Shown: positions 1-10,608, counted from the first letter of the stretch. The stretch is DNA of 64,000 bases from Piper betle (GCA_033002965.1 JAURVB010002502.1:62001-126000), one strand, 5' to 3'. Program-made: numbers and translations. Notes: generated by a model not told the origin, from the sequence alone.

Positions 1-294
1 CCCTACACCCGGCCCGCCGTCCCCCCCCCCGGCCACCGCCATCCGCCGCCACCCCCCAGGGTGGTGGCGGATGGCGGTGGGGGGATGGCGAGCCGGGTGT
101 AGGGGCGGGAGGGCGGTGAACCGAGGTGGCAGAGGGCGGAGGAGGGGGCCGCCGTCGAGGGGTGGCCGGGGATGCTGGCAGGGGGGTTGCGGCGGGGGTT
201 GGCCGCGTGGGCCGCGGCGGGGCTCGGCCAGACGGCAGCGGCGGGCGGCGGAGGGTGGGGGGAGCTAAAAGATGGCAGCGCACCATAATATTAC
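1..294. mobile_element. End of a GC-rich MULE-like element, cut by the window edge
   Basis: Very GC-rich, non-coding sequence with strong purine/pyrimidine strand bias that stops abruptly at a (TA)n tract. Read inward from the tract (minus strand) the end begins with a GGTGCGCTGCC-like sequence, close to the GCGCTGCC ends of the element at 4782-5921. The other end lies outside the window, so pairing of terminal repeats cannot be shown. The long arginine/glycine-rich reading frames here are composition artefacts of GC-rich DNA. Confidence 0.5.
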
Positions 295-314
295 TATATA
301 TATATATATATATA
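295..314. repeat. (TA)n microsatellite between two MULE ends
   Basis: About ten TA units, flanked on both sides by element ends that face away from each other. It acts as the shared boundary between the GC-rich element on the left and the 4.45-kb element on the right. Confidence 0.9.
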
Positions 315-499
315 GGAGCGCTTGGCAGCGCCGGAGGCAGAAAAAGTTTCTGCGCCGCGTTTTAATCTACACCGTTGGTGTAATCTAACGGCTTAGAATA
401 AATGGAGCCTACACGTTTTCCACATCACCCCTCCCCCGATACATCGTCTTCCACTTCCACCCTCCACGCACAGCCGCCCGGCACTGCCGGCACCCTCTT

Positions 500-690
500 G
501 CCGGAGATAGCCGCCGTCGCTGCCGATTCGACACCGCCGCCAAGCCCCCCTCCCCCTGAGACTTGTCGTTGCCGATTTGACATCGCCGCCAAGCCCCCCG
601 TCGGAGTCGCTGCTGATTCGACACCACCGCGAAGCCCCCCTCCCGCCGGAGACTTGTCGTTGCTGATTGGACATCACCGCCAAAGGCTGA
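500..690. repeat. Degenerate GC-rich tandem repeat inside the Pack-MULE
   Basis: Two copies of a roughly 90-bp unit, itself made of two similar halves containing GCCGATTCGACACCGCCGCC and GACTTGTCGTTGCCGATT. The reading frames through it are proline-rich and look like by-products of composition, not protein genes. Confidence 0.6.
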
Positions 691-1240
691 GAAGAGCGCA
701 AAGACGGCGCCTTTACCGGTTTTCCGGCGGCTGGAGGTGAGGAGGATCTCAAGATGGGCGGCGGCAATGGCTAGAAGTCGAAGATGGCGCGGGAGAACCA
801 TTTTTGTTTAGGTTGATATTCAAGATCTTTCCCCCTCACAATTCCATTCTCCATTCTTGCTCTGCTTGAACAAAACAACAGGGAAGAACAATCAGATCTT
901 CATCTTCTCCTAAAAATAAGACCTCCATTCAATCTATGCTTGCTAGAAGAAAACAGGGAACAAAATCCGATCTTCTACTCAATAAACTTTCCTTCCTGGA
1001 AAAAACACTCAAAACGATGATCAGAGTGGCCATAAACCAAAACAAACAGCCATCTTTTTTTTTGGTGAGAAATTTCTTTTGTGAAATGGATATATCATAT
1101 ATCATATATACTTTTTGTGTTTCTCCTACCAAACTGCAAGACGGAAGTAGTACCCATCTACCAAGTTTTAACAATTTTCACTTGTGCGGGCAGCATAAAC
1201 ACTGATGCATACAAGGGTATTGCACGATCTCCTGTGGCTA

Positions 1241-1315
1241 GCCTTCAAGACATCCCTCTTCCAAGACCACAATGGCAAGCCTTCAAGACATCACTCTTCC
1301 AAGACCACAATGGCA
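1241..1315. repeat. 38-bp tandem duplication
   Basis: The unit starting GCCTTCAAGACATC and ending ACCACAATGGCA occurs twice head to tail (1241-1278 and 1279-1315) with one difference. It lies in the Pack-MULE interior. Nothing else is recognised in the surrounding 800-2330 interval, which is AT-rich and without convincing coding sequence. Confidence 0.8.
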
Positions 1316-2327
1316 TCGTCCTCTGCCCCCTACTGCACCTGTAAATCATCCCAGCAATCTTCCCAGCTTCATCAGAATTCCAACAATGGCTGATAGCCAA
1401 TGGGGGGCACATAAGGACACAAATGTGTGAAAAATATTATAATCATCGACTAAGTATGTGAAGAAGATTTGTTAGTTTCTTATTAAAAATATAAAGGATT
1501 GATTGTAGATGGTGTTACAAATCAATATATAATCAACTCTTTGAACATGATTTTGTTGGGGAAAAAATAGGAAATGATGGGCATATATTTTATAAAGATA
1601 TGGCACACATTGAAATTTACAACACTCTCTTGAGATCGGATCATTGTATTAACGTCGAAGACGAGTACTAAGTACAATTTTTGGTATTACAATAATAGAG
1701 GACGATTTTCTTACTTTGAGAAGCAAAGATAAAGATGAACCAAACACGACCTTACAATGTTCATAAAAAATAAACCACAACTCAAATACAGGATGTAAAT
1801 TAATATTATTATTATGCACATTAGATGAGAACTCCAGAAGTGTTCATACATGAACGGTTCAGCAACACCACAACCCTGTCTTCAAAAGAAAAATCACAGC
1901 AGGCATGACATGATGGTTCACCTATAAGCACCACCGCATGACAGTTTGTCACCTCCTCCATTCTGGAATTACCCTCTGTCAATGGTTTTCATTTTTTGTG
2001 CAAAAAGAATTCAGAAGTAAATTGACAAAGAATATGGCATGCATACCATTTCCATCTCGTGAAGACAAAGGTCTGTTTTGTTTGGCCTGCATAAGATCAA
2101 GAACAAACTGCATTTTCATATTTTTCACCATTTCATTTCTACGTCAAGAACAAGTAATACTTCTGATCTTCCATTACACACAAGCAACTTCCCAATATAT
2201 TCAAGCAACAAAACTTGCTCAACTATCAAACATTACAAACAGCAGCCCACCAAAATATGATCTGAACAGATCACAAATTGCATTGAACAACGAATATACT
2301 AACAAATCCTTCCAAATGCAAATTTGC

Positions 2328-2549
2328 CTACAACACACTCCAAATGCAGGCAACAAAAAACTTAGATTGGCAAATTGCAAACAATGGATTTTCTACAGTT
2401 GACTCGTTCACCTCACCCATCTTCTCTCGGAATTCTTTTGTCTTGGCCACAAAAGTTGCAGAATCAACTTGAGATGGTGACAATTCCAACCCCGACTCCA
2501 TTGGCGGTAATTCAGATGGAGCACTAACTGATTCAGATGTGTCACCCAA
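2328..2549 (-). pseudogene. Coding-like fragment, unidentified, inside the Pack-MULE
   Basis: A 73-codon frame that starts MGDTSESVSAPSELPPMES and contains FVAKTKEFREKMGEV. Its composition (mixed polar, acidic, with a potential amphipathic helix) looks more like protein than most chance frames here. A second coding-like stretch lies on the plus strand near 2990-3090 (QAQGRERTYFWEEANAE). Neither has a recognisable domain, start context or splice structure. They may be scraps of further captured genes, or chance frames. Function unknown. Confidence 0.25.
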
Positions 2550-3333
2550 CGCTTAACTACAATAAACTGCTTGCAACTTGACCACATTCTTCATCTTATA
2601 GAACCCTCTCAGTGCCTAAAAAGTTCAAAAGTATCGGGCATCAAATTAATATCAGTGTAGGTAAATAATTTTACCCTATTCCATTAAATTAATAATACAG
2701 ATGTACATACACTTCAATCCATCATCCTAACGAACAACATTATCAATTCGTTACCAAAATTCATCATTTAATTCAACCAACAGAGAAATTTTTATTTTTA
2801 AAATAAACCAACTATACCTTATAAAAGCTCCATTTAATGTGGATGAAGAGGAGCTCCAATGCTGCCAATCGGTGGATGTCAGAGATCGGCTGAACAAACC
2901 AAAAAAAGAAGAAAAAAACCCAAAAAATCAGGAAAAAATTGCAAATAATGTAAAAATCAAAATTTGTTAAAAAACCTGATTGGTGCCGGTGGAGGGTGCG
3001 CGATGGCCGAGTGAACAAATCCAGGCTCAGGGCCGTGAGCGGACTTACTTCTGGGAAGAGGCTAATGCTGAAACTGTTGCTGCTTCCAACTGATGTATAC
3101 AAACTCTTTGAGTTATGGGTGCTACAGTTACTTTCTTTTTGCTAAACTGGATTTGGCAGTTTTAAATTGCATGCTCTAGATCGTATATAGTGTATACCTT
3201 AACTTTATGTGATATGTTGGTAGCTGGAATTTCCATTTTCAAAGATGTTCTGATCCTCTTCTGCAATTTTGGCGTGCAATTTTGTTGGTAGTGTGAACAT
3301 AGCATTCTAGTAGGCTTGTTTCAAGACTCTGTT

Positions 3334-4611
3334 TCACAACAAAATTCGGAGTATAATGGGATTGTTGAAGTAATCAAAAAATATTGTCCCAAAATTGAAA
3401 AAGAGAAAACCATGATACTCTGCATTGGCTATGACGAAACGTGACTTTCCATTATAAACAGCATTTCCATGATCAGAACAATATTCGCATGCCGCTTTAG
3501 ACAAATGTGTTTCAAGACCACAATTGGTGATAATAATCTCGGAATAAGGCCGGTTGAATCCTCTTTCTGCAACTACAACCCTTTTCTCCAATCAGTTTGG
3601 CCACCCTGTGTACACAAACAAACATCACAAACAGCAAAGCTCAAACACAAACAGCAAAGCTCATCACAAACATTAATCTAAGACTAAGATATCATCAACA
3701 TCATAACATTATAGAATAAACGATGATTTATAGAATTGACGAATTTATGATAATAGATATGATGACCTAAAGTAAGGAGAGCTACTGACTCCCTCACAGT
3801 CATCACTGTGCTCATCTTCTCCACCATCTCCATCCCTTCCACCACTCCCTCACAGTCATCACTATGCTCATCTTCTCCACCACCTCCATCCCTTCCACCA
3901 CTTTTCCAATCACTAGCACCGACGAATCCAGCTCCGGGGAATCTCGGGTGACGACGACGAATTCCGTCCCATTGGGCTCTGCTCCAACCACCTCCTCGTC
4001 GATCTCCAACTTCCCATTCTTTGCCACTACCTTCAACTTCGACGGGTCTCGCACCAGCAGCCAGCCTCTCCCGCCACATTCTTCGTTCCCGGGCAGCTCT
4101 CGTACCTCCTCCTCCACAAGTCGACGAGGTAGCCAGCGGGCCATCTCGGCGTCGACGCCGAAGGGCCGGACACCGGCGTGTTGGATGTAGCCGGGCATGA
4201 GCTTGACGAACTCCTTCCTCCGGTAGCTCACCCCGGATACTCCGGTGACCAGCTTCGAGAACCTGGCATCGCCAGCGGGTGCTTGGTCGGCGTAGAGCCC
4301 GACCACTACGCGACCCACCGGCTCGCCGTCGATGGAGATTTCAAAGAAAGCTCTTTTGGCCGTAGCGATGCTCTCCGGTCGGCATTGGTCTTCTTCGCCG
4401 GCATTGGGAACGGAGACATCCTCTGCTTTGGCGGCGGCGGATCCGGCGAGGAGGAGAGAAGACGACGGCCACGGGAGAAACAGGTCCCAGCGGGATGGGG
4501 AGATCTCGAGCTTGAGCTTGAACTTGAGGTGGTCATCGTGTTGTGGTGGTGAGGAGTGGCTCTTCTGGTGGGAAGGGGATGGTTGGAGAAGAGGTGAAGA
4601 GATGAGGTCAA
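3334..4611 (-). pseudogene. Captured CYP26-2-like cyclophilin-domain gene, broken
   Basis: The parent family is a chloroplast-targeted protein with a cyclophilin-like (peptidyl-prolyl isomerase) fold. Reading from 4611 downward there is a Ser/Thr/His-rich transit-like leader, a hydrophobic stretch ending in AxA (SSLLLAGSAAAKA), then AFFEISIDGEPVGR, VVVGLYADQAPAG, VSYRRKEFVKLMPGYIQHAG, KLEIDEE, GTEFVVVTRDSPELD and, after an intron, VVAERGFNRPYSE and TNCG. The frame is broken at least four times: in the leader near 4450-4470, by a 56-bp tandem duplication at 3788-3899, by about one lost base before SSPYFR near 3780, and by two lost bases near 3583 before VVVAERG. A core frame of 168 codons (3812-4318) stays open. 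It lies wholly inside the 315-4769 element, so it is a transposon-borne copy; a functional parent should exist elsewhere. The family match is confident from several motifs; expression is unknown. Confidence 0.8.
3788..3899. repeat. 56-bp tandem duplication within the cyclophilin-like copy
   Basis: Units 3788-3843 and 3844-3899 differ at only two positions. Because 56 is not a multiple of three, the duplication shifts the reading frame after VMTVRE and leads quickly to a stop codon. Confidence 0.9.
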
Positions 4612-4769
4612 GGCGGTGAGAGGCGTGGAGGCGGTGGGAGGCGGAGGCGGTTTGGAGAGGCTCGGCGCTGCTGCAAGGGTTTGATCCTGACCGTCCTGAT
4701 GAACGAACGGCCAGGATGAAAAGTGGCGCAGGTAAAGATTTCCTGCCTCTGGCGCGGGAAATCTTTACC

Positions 4770-4781
4770 TATATATATATA
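4770..4781. repeat. (TA)n microsatellite between two MULE ends
   Basis: Six TA units separating the right end of the Pack-MULE from the left end of the foldback element. Confidence 0.85.
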
Positions 4782-5921
4782 GAGGAATGCACCTATGCGC
4801 TGCCTTGATTGGCAGCTCATTGAAGGGGAGCCATTGGATCAAAATCCAACAGCTCCCCCATCCTTCTACGCCCCCCAGCAAATCAGGCCCGCTCCCTTTC
4901 CGGCTTCTTCCTGCCCGCTAGCCCGCCACCGTCGACCCGCCAGTCGTCGCTGCCGCGCCCGCTGCCGCACCCGGCTGCCCCGGCCCTGCCCTTGCCGCGC
5001 CTCCGCCCGCCTTGTTCCCTTCCCCCCCCCCACCGGCCGCCATTGCCCCCTCCTATTTCCCCCCTTCCCGGCCCCACCCCTGCCCCGCTGCCATCGTCAG
5101 GTGCCCATCCGACCACGCCACGCCTCCTGCCCTGTTTCAACCCCCTCCCCCTAGTTTTACCCCCACCCTGCGCCAAATTATTTTGTAATTAAAATTTGAC
5201 TCGATCCCGCACGGGAGAGAGTCAAGTTTTTATTTTATGGTATTATATTTTTTTAAAAAAATATAAAAATCAATTTTATAATATTGACTCGAGCCGGTGC
5301 GAGTCAAATTTTTATTTTATAGTGTTTTAATTTTTAAAATTATTTTTAATATTTATTTCGTAATATTGACTCGGGAGCGAGTTAAATTTTTATTACAAAT
5401 TTGCCATTGCCCCTCCCACCCCGCCCTCCTCCCCCACCCCTATTTTGCGCCACCGTCGGTGGTGCTGTTGGTGACGCCGGCGTGGGGTTGGGGCAAAATG
5501 GGCAGAGAGGGGGAGGGAAATGGGGCGGCAGGGGGAGACGACCCGAGGTGGGGGCAAAACTGAGGGGAGGGGGTTGAAACAGGGCAGGGGAGGGGGGGGT
5601 GAAGTGCGCGCCTTGGCATCGGGGGCGGGGGTGGGGGGAAGGGGGGAAACAGGGAGGGGGCAAAGGCGCCGGTGGGGGGAACGGGGCGGGCGGGGCGCGG
5701 CAAGGGCGGGGGCGCGGCAAGGGCGCGGCGGCGGGCGGGGCAGCGGCGACTGGCGGGTCGGCGGTGGCGGGCTGATGGGCGGGAAGAAGAGCCATTGGAA
5801 GCGGGCCTGATTTGCTGGGGGCGTACAAGGATGGGGGAGCCGTTGGATTTAGATCCAACGGCTCCCCTTCAATGCACTGCCTATGCGCTGCCAATCAAGG
5901 CAGCGCATAGTAGCATTATAG
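4782..5921. mobile_element. Non-autonomous foldback MULE with about 390-bp inverted arms
   Basis: The outer 110 bp at each end (4782-4893 and 5812-5921) are highly similar in inverted orientation, apart from about 12 bases missing on the left. Both contain the hairpin GCTGCCTTGATTGGCAGC, then GGGGAGCC(A/G)TTGGAT and the matching ATCCAAC. The inverted similarity continues through the GC-rich interior, e.g. CTGTTTCAACCCCCTCCCC at about 5130 and its reverse complement near 5560, so each arm is close to 390 bp. The loop (about 5190-5400) is AT-rich and carries three GACTCG/GAGTCA motifs. There is no coding capacity; the proline- and arginine-rich frames are composition artefacts. (TA)n flanks both sides. 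Confidence 0.85.
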
Positions 5922-5934
5922 ATATATATATATA
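5922..5934. repeat. (TA)n microsatellite between two MULE ends
   Basis: Short TA tract shared by the foldback element (left) and the next small element (right). Confidence 0.85.
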
Positions 5935-6744
5935 GGTCCGGTTGCCTGAGCCAAAGGCAAGAATTTTTTTATGCACCAATCTTTAATATGGGCCGTCCGA
6001 TTACAAGGACGGCCCAGAACTATTCTTTTAAAAAAACCTAAACCATTTCTCTCCAATGGCAGTGGCCGCGGGCATATCTAGCGGCGCGGTCATATCTAGC
6101 GGCGCGGCCATGGATTTGACCACACGATTTTATGGGTACCTTGGCCAGATCTGGTTGCTGCCGGCGAGGTCCAGCCGCTGCTGGCCAGACCAGGCCGTCC
6201 CCCAACCAAATCTAGCCTAGGGATGGCTAGGTTCGGCCAATGGCATCTAGACTTGGCCAGGGCGGCCAGATTTGGCATTACATTTTAAAAAAATAATTAC
6301 TACGGCGACCAGATCTGACTGCCATCAGCCCGATCTAGGTGCTCCAGGCTAGACCTAGCCATCCAGGGGATGGCCAAGTCCAGCCAATGGCGGCTAGATC
6401 CTGCAGTTGCAGTAATTTTTTTTAAGGTGCGATTGGATCTGGCCACTGCTAGCCAAGTCCAGCCACAACGTTATTTTTTTTAGGTGTGGCATTAAAAAAA
6501 AATTGACCAACAGTTAGGTTCGGCCACGGTCGACCAAACCTGGCCCAGGCTTGGTGCCGTTGATGATGATGGCTAGGTTCAATCGGCTGGCCGTGGCCGG
6601 AACTTGGCTGCTAATGAATAAGGGGCTAGAAAGTTTTGTTTTTTTCTTTTTATTAAATCTGGGTTGCTTTTATGATTGGACGGCTCAAATTAGAGCTTGG
6701 GGTAAGAACATGTTCCTCCATTGGCTCATAAAAACTTTTCCCGG
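5935..6744. mobile_element. Small non-autonomous MULE-like element (0.8 kb)
   Basis: The ends beside the two TA tracts are inverted relatives. Both show GAGCCAA, a TTTTTATG block and a (G)GGCCGTCC or GAGCCGTCCAAT motif about 55-65 bp in. The left end has the hairpin TTGCC...GGCAA and a CCGTCC...GGACGG palindrome. The interior repeats TGGCCAGATCTGG- and GCCAAATCTAGCC-like words in both orientations and has no gene. The 72-codon frame near 6551 overlaps the right end and has no recognisable domain. Confidence 0.65.
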
Positions 6745-6754
6745 TATATATATA
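6745..6754. repeat. (TA)n microsatellite at the right end of the small MULE
   Basis: Five TA units. The sequence to the right (6755-6980) has no clear match to the other element ends. Confidence 0.75.
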
Positions 6755-8229
6755 AATAAGGCCAGGTAGCCTATTTCGTCTTCGGGCTGCGAGGATGCAG
6801 CTGTGGGCGTGGAGCAGCTGTCGGGTTGTCCAGTGCCATCTTCCCTCTTCATCTTCCTTGCTTCCTCTATCCGTGGATTTGGATCAGGCCATGGTACTTG
6901 CCCTTCCCTTCTACCCTTGCAAAGATTCCTCTTTCCGTTGATTTGGGCGGCAACGGCTAAATCATTATTGCTGCATCGAATGAATTTGCGGTGGCTTTGA
7001 TATTAGTATAGTTGTTATATTTGTTTATTTGATCACGTACATTTCGATTTTTTGTTCACTTGATTTTTCTGGATTTGATTCACAGCTTAAAAGGCCAGAC
7101 TTTGTATGTAGTATCTCTTGTATAAATCATATGGCTTAAATTTGTGTTAGCTTTTGGATTGTGCCCTCTGATATTCTTTACTCGAATAAATATTGACCAT
7201 TTCTGAATTACAACATTGTTTTATCCTTACTTGTATTTATATTGTGCTTCATTTATACAGGTTTATATATTTTGAGCATCAAACTTGTCTCTCAAAAAGA
7301 GAGGGGTGGTCACTTATTGTTATTTAGGGAATATACTCCATTGACATCCTAATTCACCTTTTAAAAGACTCTTTTGTTTGAACTCTCAATGAAGATGAAC
7401 TCCTAATCCATCAAACTTTTTAACCAAATTTTCTTAAAAGTGGTAATGCAAATGACATTGATCATATGAACTTGTTTCCAAATCTTACAATCAGATAATC
7501 ATATTTCAAAATCTCCATATTTACAATGGAATAAGTTCATTTGTATAAGAATGAACGCTGTTGGTATTCTCATTCCAGCTTAAAGAAAAATATTTAGCTG
7601 TAATTGTCTAATGATATAGCTCATAGGCTTGGAATTTTGTATAGTTATTTCTTATGAAAAAATTTCAAAATTTGCATATATATGATTCCTTCACTTTCAA
7701 ATTTCTTTCAACTACATGTGGTATTCATTTCTCCACAATTTTGATTGACAACAAAATATTTTTTAGCTTCGTCATTATGTGAGAAAACTTCATATTTTGT
7801 TATTGAACCCTAGCTAATTTCTTGTAAATGAAACTTTGGCTCCTTTTTAATTAATTTTTAAAAATATCAAAATTTGATCCACATAATCTTAGTTTAAGCC
7901 TCAAGAGATGAGTATCCACATAACACACTCTTAGAATTAAAAATATGAAAATCCTCTTCTTCCTCATCAAATCTATGAGATTGTCTCGCTTTATCATATT
8001 GCCTCATAAAATCAACCAATGGGGTTTATGAATACACAAATCCATCAAAAAATGAATTCATAGTCTCACTTTTTGGTTCGAAGTCATACCGGCAAAGAAA
8101 TTATCCTCATGTATATAGATATCTAATGGTGTATAACATTATACACAAAGGATATCTAATGATGGGTTCACTCATGAGGTTTATGAATACACAAATCCTC
8201 TTTCATTTCCCCTAAAATTCACTCATAAT
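6755..8229. other. Decayed repetitive DNA, no intact gene
   Basis: The first 250 bases are moderately GC-rich with a short frame at 6803-7000 that matches nothing I know. The rest is AT-rich. From about 7850 it may contain remnants of the C-terminal half of the ruined transposase read on the minus strand, and the phrase GTTTATGAATACACAAATCC occurs twice (near 8025 and 8180). Confidence 0.5.
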
Positions 8230-9347
8230 TCATTGATTGTATCACTTTTATATATCTAATCATTATATTTTTTTCAAATTCTTTATGGTTGGACTTCAAA
8301 TATTTTAGATGAACCATAAAATTATTAGATATATGCTATGAGCAAAACCTATGATGGGTTCTCAAAAATTCGTTGCAATAGCCTTTGGCATTGCACCACC
8401 TTAATCTCTGATAATCGGAGTAAATGTCTTTCCCCATATACATTTTAATTATGTCTTGAACAACTAAGTGAATGTTGTCTTCGTCTCATCAATAAATACT
8501 CATCGACAAGTAAATCACAATCAAAACGTGTAGATTGCCTATAGTGATTAATACATAGGAACGAAGCAAACGAAAATAGATAAGGCATTGGTCCTATAAG
8601 TTACATCAAACACTATCATATTGCCAAAGTTCAAGTACAATGCCCTTGATTTCCCATTAGCCCAAAAATCATTTTGGGTCTTTCCATCCTCATCAAGATT
8701 GATGCGTGGCACTCTCAATTTTGTTGCTATTGGAAAGTAACATTCAAAACTTTAGAGATGGTGATGGTCTCATTCCAATTGAATGCGGTGATTCAATCCG
8801 TATTCTTACATGATTCATATAATGAGACCAAAGTTTCTGCAACCTTCGTTGGAGTTGAAGAGTTATGACTATAAATGTCAAATTTTTGTTCTACTTTCCA
8901 TGCCCCACACAGCTTAGATATGTTCTCATAAAAACTTTGCAATTTTCTCTAGCCTCTCTCTATGCCTTTTTAACTTCTTTTCCAATCTTCCTCTTGTCAT
9001 TGATATCGTTTTTACCTTCTTTTAAAGAGACAAATTTTTGAAAGGTGATACACTTCATCTTTCTTGATCAATAAAAACCACCCTTCCAAAGGTCAAAACC
9101 TTGTCTTTTTGTATAATGGTTGTAAAAATCATTTATAGCCTTTTTTTAAGAGGATTTCATGCCCAAACAAGGGGGTAATATTTTCAAAGCATTCAGCTAT
9201 ATCTACGGTTTCGCTTTCCTCTTCTATTTTTTTTAAAATATATACTTATCTTATTAAATTCTTCAATTTCCTCACAGTCTTCTTCTGTAATCTACATCCA
9301 CGATAAGACAACCACATATCTTGTATCTTATCTTCATTATTTTCCAT
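8230..9347 (-). pseudogene. Ruined FAR1/MULE-type transposase
   Basis: On the minus strand from an ATG at 9347 one reads, across several frameshifts and stops, an acidic N-terminus with DIAECFENITPLFGHE, a charged region, and then AMPKAIAT followed (after a shift) by THHRFCS, a stop where Trp is expected, and HISNNFMVHLKYLKSNHKEF. This matches the MULE transposase domain as found in FAR1/FHY3-like proteins, in which an AI...HR.C.WHI..N signature follows the second catalytic Asp. The copy is clearly dead. It is more decayed than, and different in sequence from, the transposase at 11750-14150, so it is probably an older, separate element whose ends I could not define. Confidence 0.6.
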
Positions 9348-10608
9348 GGACACATAAGAGATTACTTGCCAAATAAAAAATTATTAGTGAATCAACTTAT
9401 AGTTTAAAATAAACTCAATCAATGAAGTTTTTATAAGGATACATATAAGATAAACATTCAAACTCATGTTCATCATGTCTATAATAATCTAATCTTCCTT
9501 AACCGACTTAAATCAAGAGTGTTTTTTTTAGATTGAAAGTAAAATCAAGTGTTTGTTTTTGTTTATTTTATTAGTTGAATAGGTAAATTGCCCATAATCC
9601 TTCACCTTACTTAAAAACTAAAAACAAACTAATCAGGTTAGTAATTGCAATTAAACCATAAAGTTTACATTTCACATTCGTAAAAATAATGTCCTTGGAA
9701 GTTGATAATGCTATAAAAATCTATTAAATCTAGGATTAAAATTTTCATAGCCATATAAGTTAAGATCTAAACCACAAAAAAAATATAAATATACCAACAG
9801 GAGTAGGCCATGAAAAGAACAATAATAATAGTAGATTGTTATGTGAATTATAGAATGATGAACCTTAGTTGGGTAGTATTCGGGTAATTGGGTTGGACTA
9901 GAGATTTAGTCTTTTAGAGTGAATTAAAAATGTCTAAAAAGGGAGGGATGGTGAGTAGAAGACGTTGTTGTTGTTGTTGATTTGTTATCCTTGAATGACA
10001 TTTGAATTGTTTCTTTCGTCTTCGATCTTCATTTTTCATTGATTCAATTGAAGCTTGGAGTTAATGATAGATTCAATCATGGATGGGAAAAAGCCTATTC
10101 CATCCAATCCTGCGGTCGAACCTCAAATTCAAGTCGATGCTGGTAACATAGATTGTTGCCATCATGTCCTGAACATGCATCAACATTAGATTTTTTATAA
10201 TCTCATTGATGAATTTTGCAAGAATTCGTAACACCATCAACAATAAAATAACATTGCAAAAGTTAAAAATCCCTAATACCTAGAACATGATTTGGGCACA
10301 CGTATAAATTGAAATCAACGAATAAAAAGCTTTGGGGAGTAAATAGGTGCAAACTTTGTATGGAAGAGAACTTTGGAATAGGCTCGGTCTTTATGCAGTA
10401 AGGAGGCGCTGTTGGCAAGGCCTTTAGGAAGTAAAGGGGAGGCAAGTCTTCCCAGCTTGTAGTCGAGAGCAGGTGTTGGGCGAGAAGTAATCTATTGCAA
10501 TGGAAAGGATGAGAAGATGGAAAGACATCTTCCATTAGATGAAGTCCAACGGCTTGATAAAAAAATGCAGCACATAATCCTTTTTCTCTCTCTATATATA
10601 TACACACA
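9348..10608. other. AT-rich region with a possible element end
   Basis: No gene is recognised. At 10592, next to a short TATATATA tract, the sequence read leftward on the minus strand contains GTGCTGCA and then GCCGTTGGACTTCATCTAATGG, in the style of the MULE ends in this window; no partner end was found. A 114-codon minus frame at 10263-10607 overlaps it and has no recognisable domain. Confidence 0.4.

Larger units (their letters stand above)
315..4769. mobile_element. Pack-MULE-type element carrying a captured cyclophilin-like gene
   Basis: The two ends, each beside a (TA)n tract, are inverted copies of one another over about 85 bp. Both carry GCGCC(G/A)GAGGCAG, then TGCGCC, then a run of T, then CCGTT and a final ACGG. 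Left repeat is about 315-399, right repeat about 4685-4769. Each end also holds a hairpin (GCAGAAA/TTTCTGC on the left, GGTAAAGATTTCC/GGAAATCTTTACC on the right). No transposase is visible inside. Instead there are GC-rich repeats near the left end, coding-like scraps around 2.4-3.1 kb, and a spliced CYP26-2-like gene next to the right repeat. This fits a Pack-MULE that captured host DNA. The terminal repeats are too diverged for a very recent insertion. Confidence 0.75.

Noticed and set aside
402..801. Three overlapping 112-130 codon frames on both strands
   Set aside because: All lie in a GC-rich tandem repeat inside a MULE; biased composition, no domain, no splice context.
4795..5894. Long proline- and arginine-rich frames
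   Set aside because: They mirror each other on opposite arms of a foldback element; artefacts of GC-rich inverted repeats.
6755..10591. Treating this as one complete MULE between TA tracts
   Set aside because: The left edge at 6755 and the right edge at 10592 do not match as inverted repeats, so boundaries cannot be supported.
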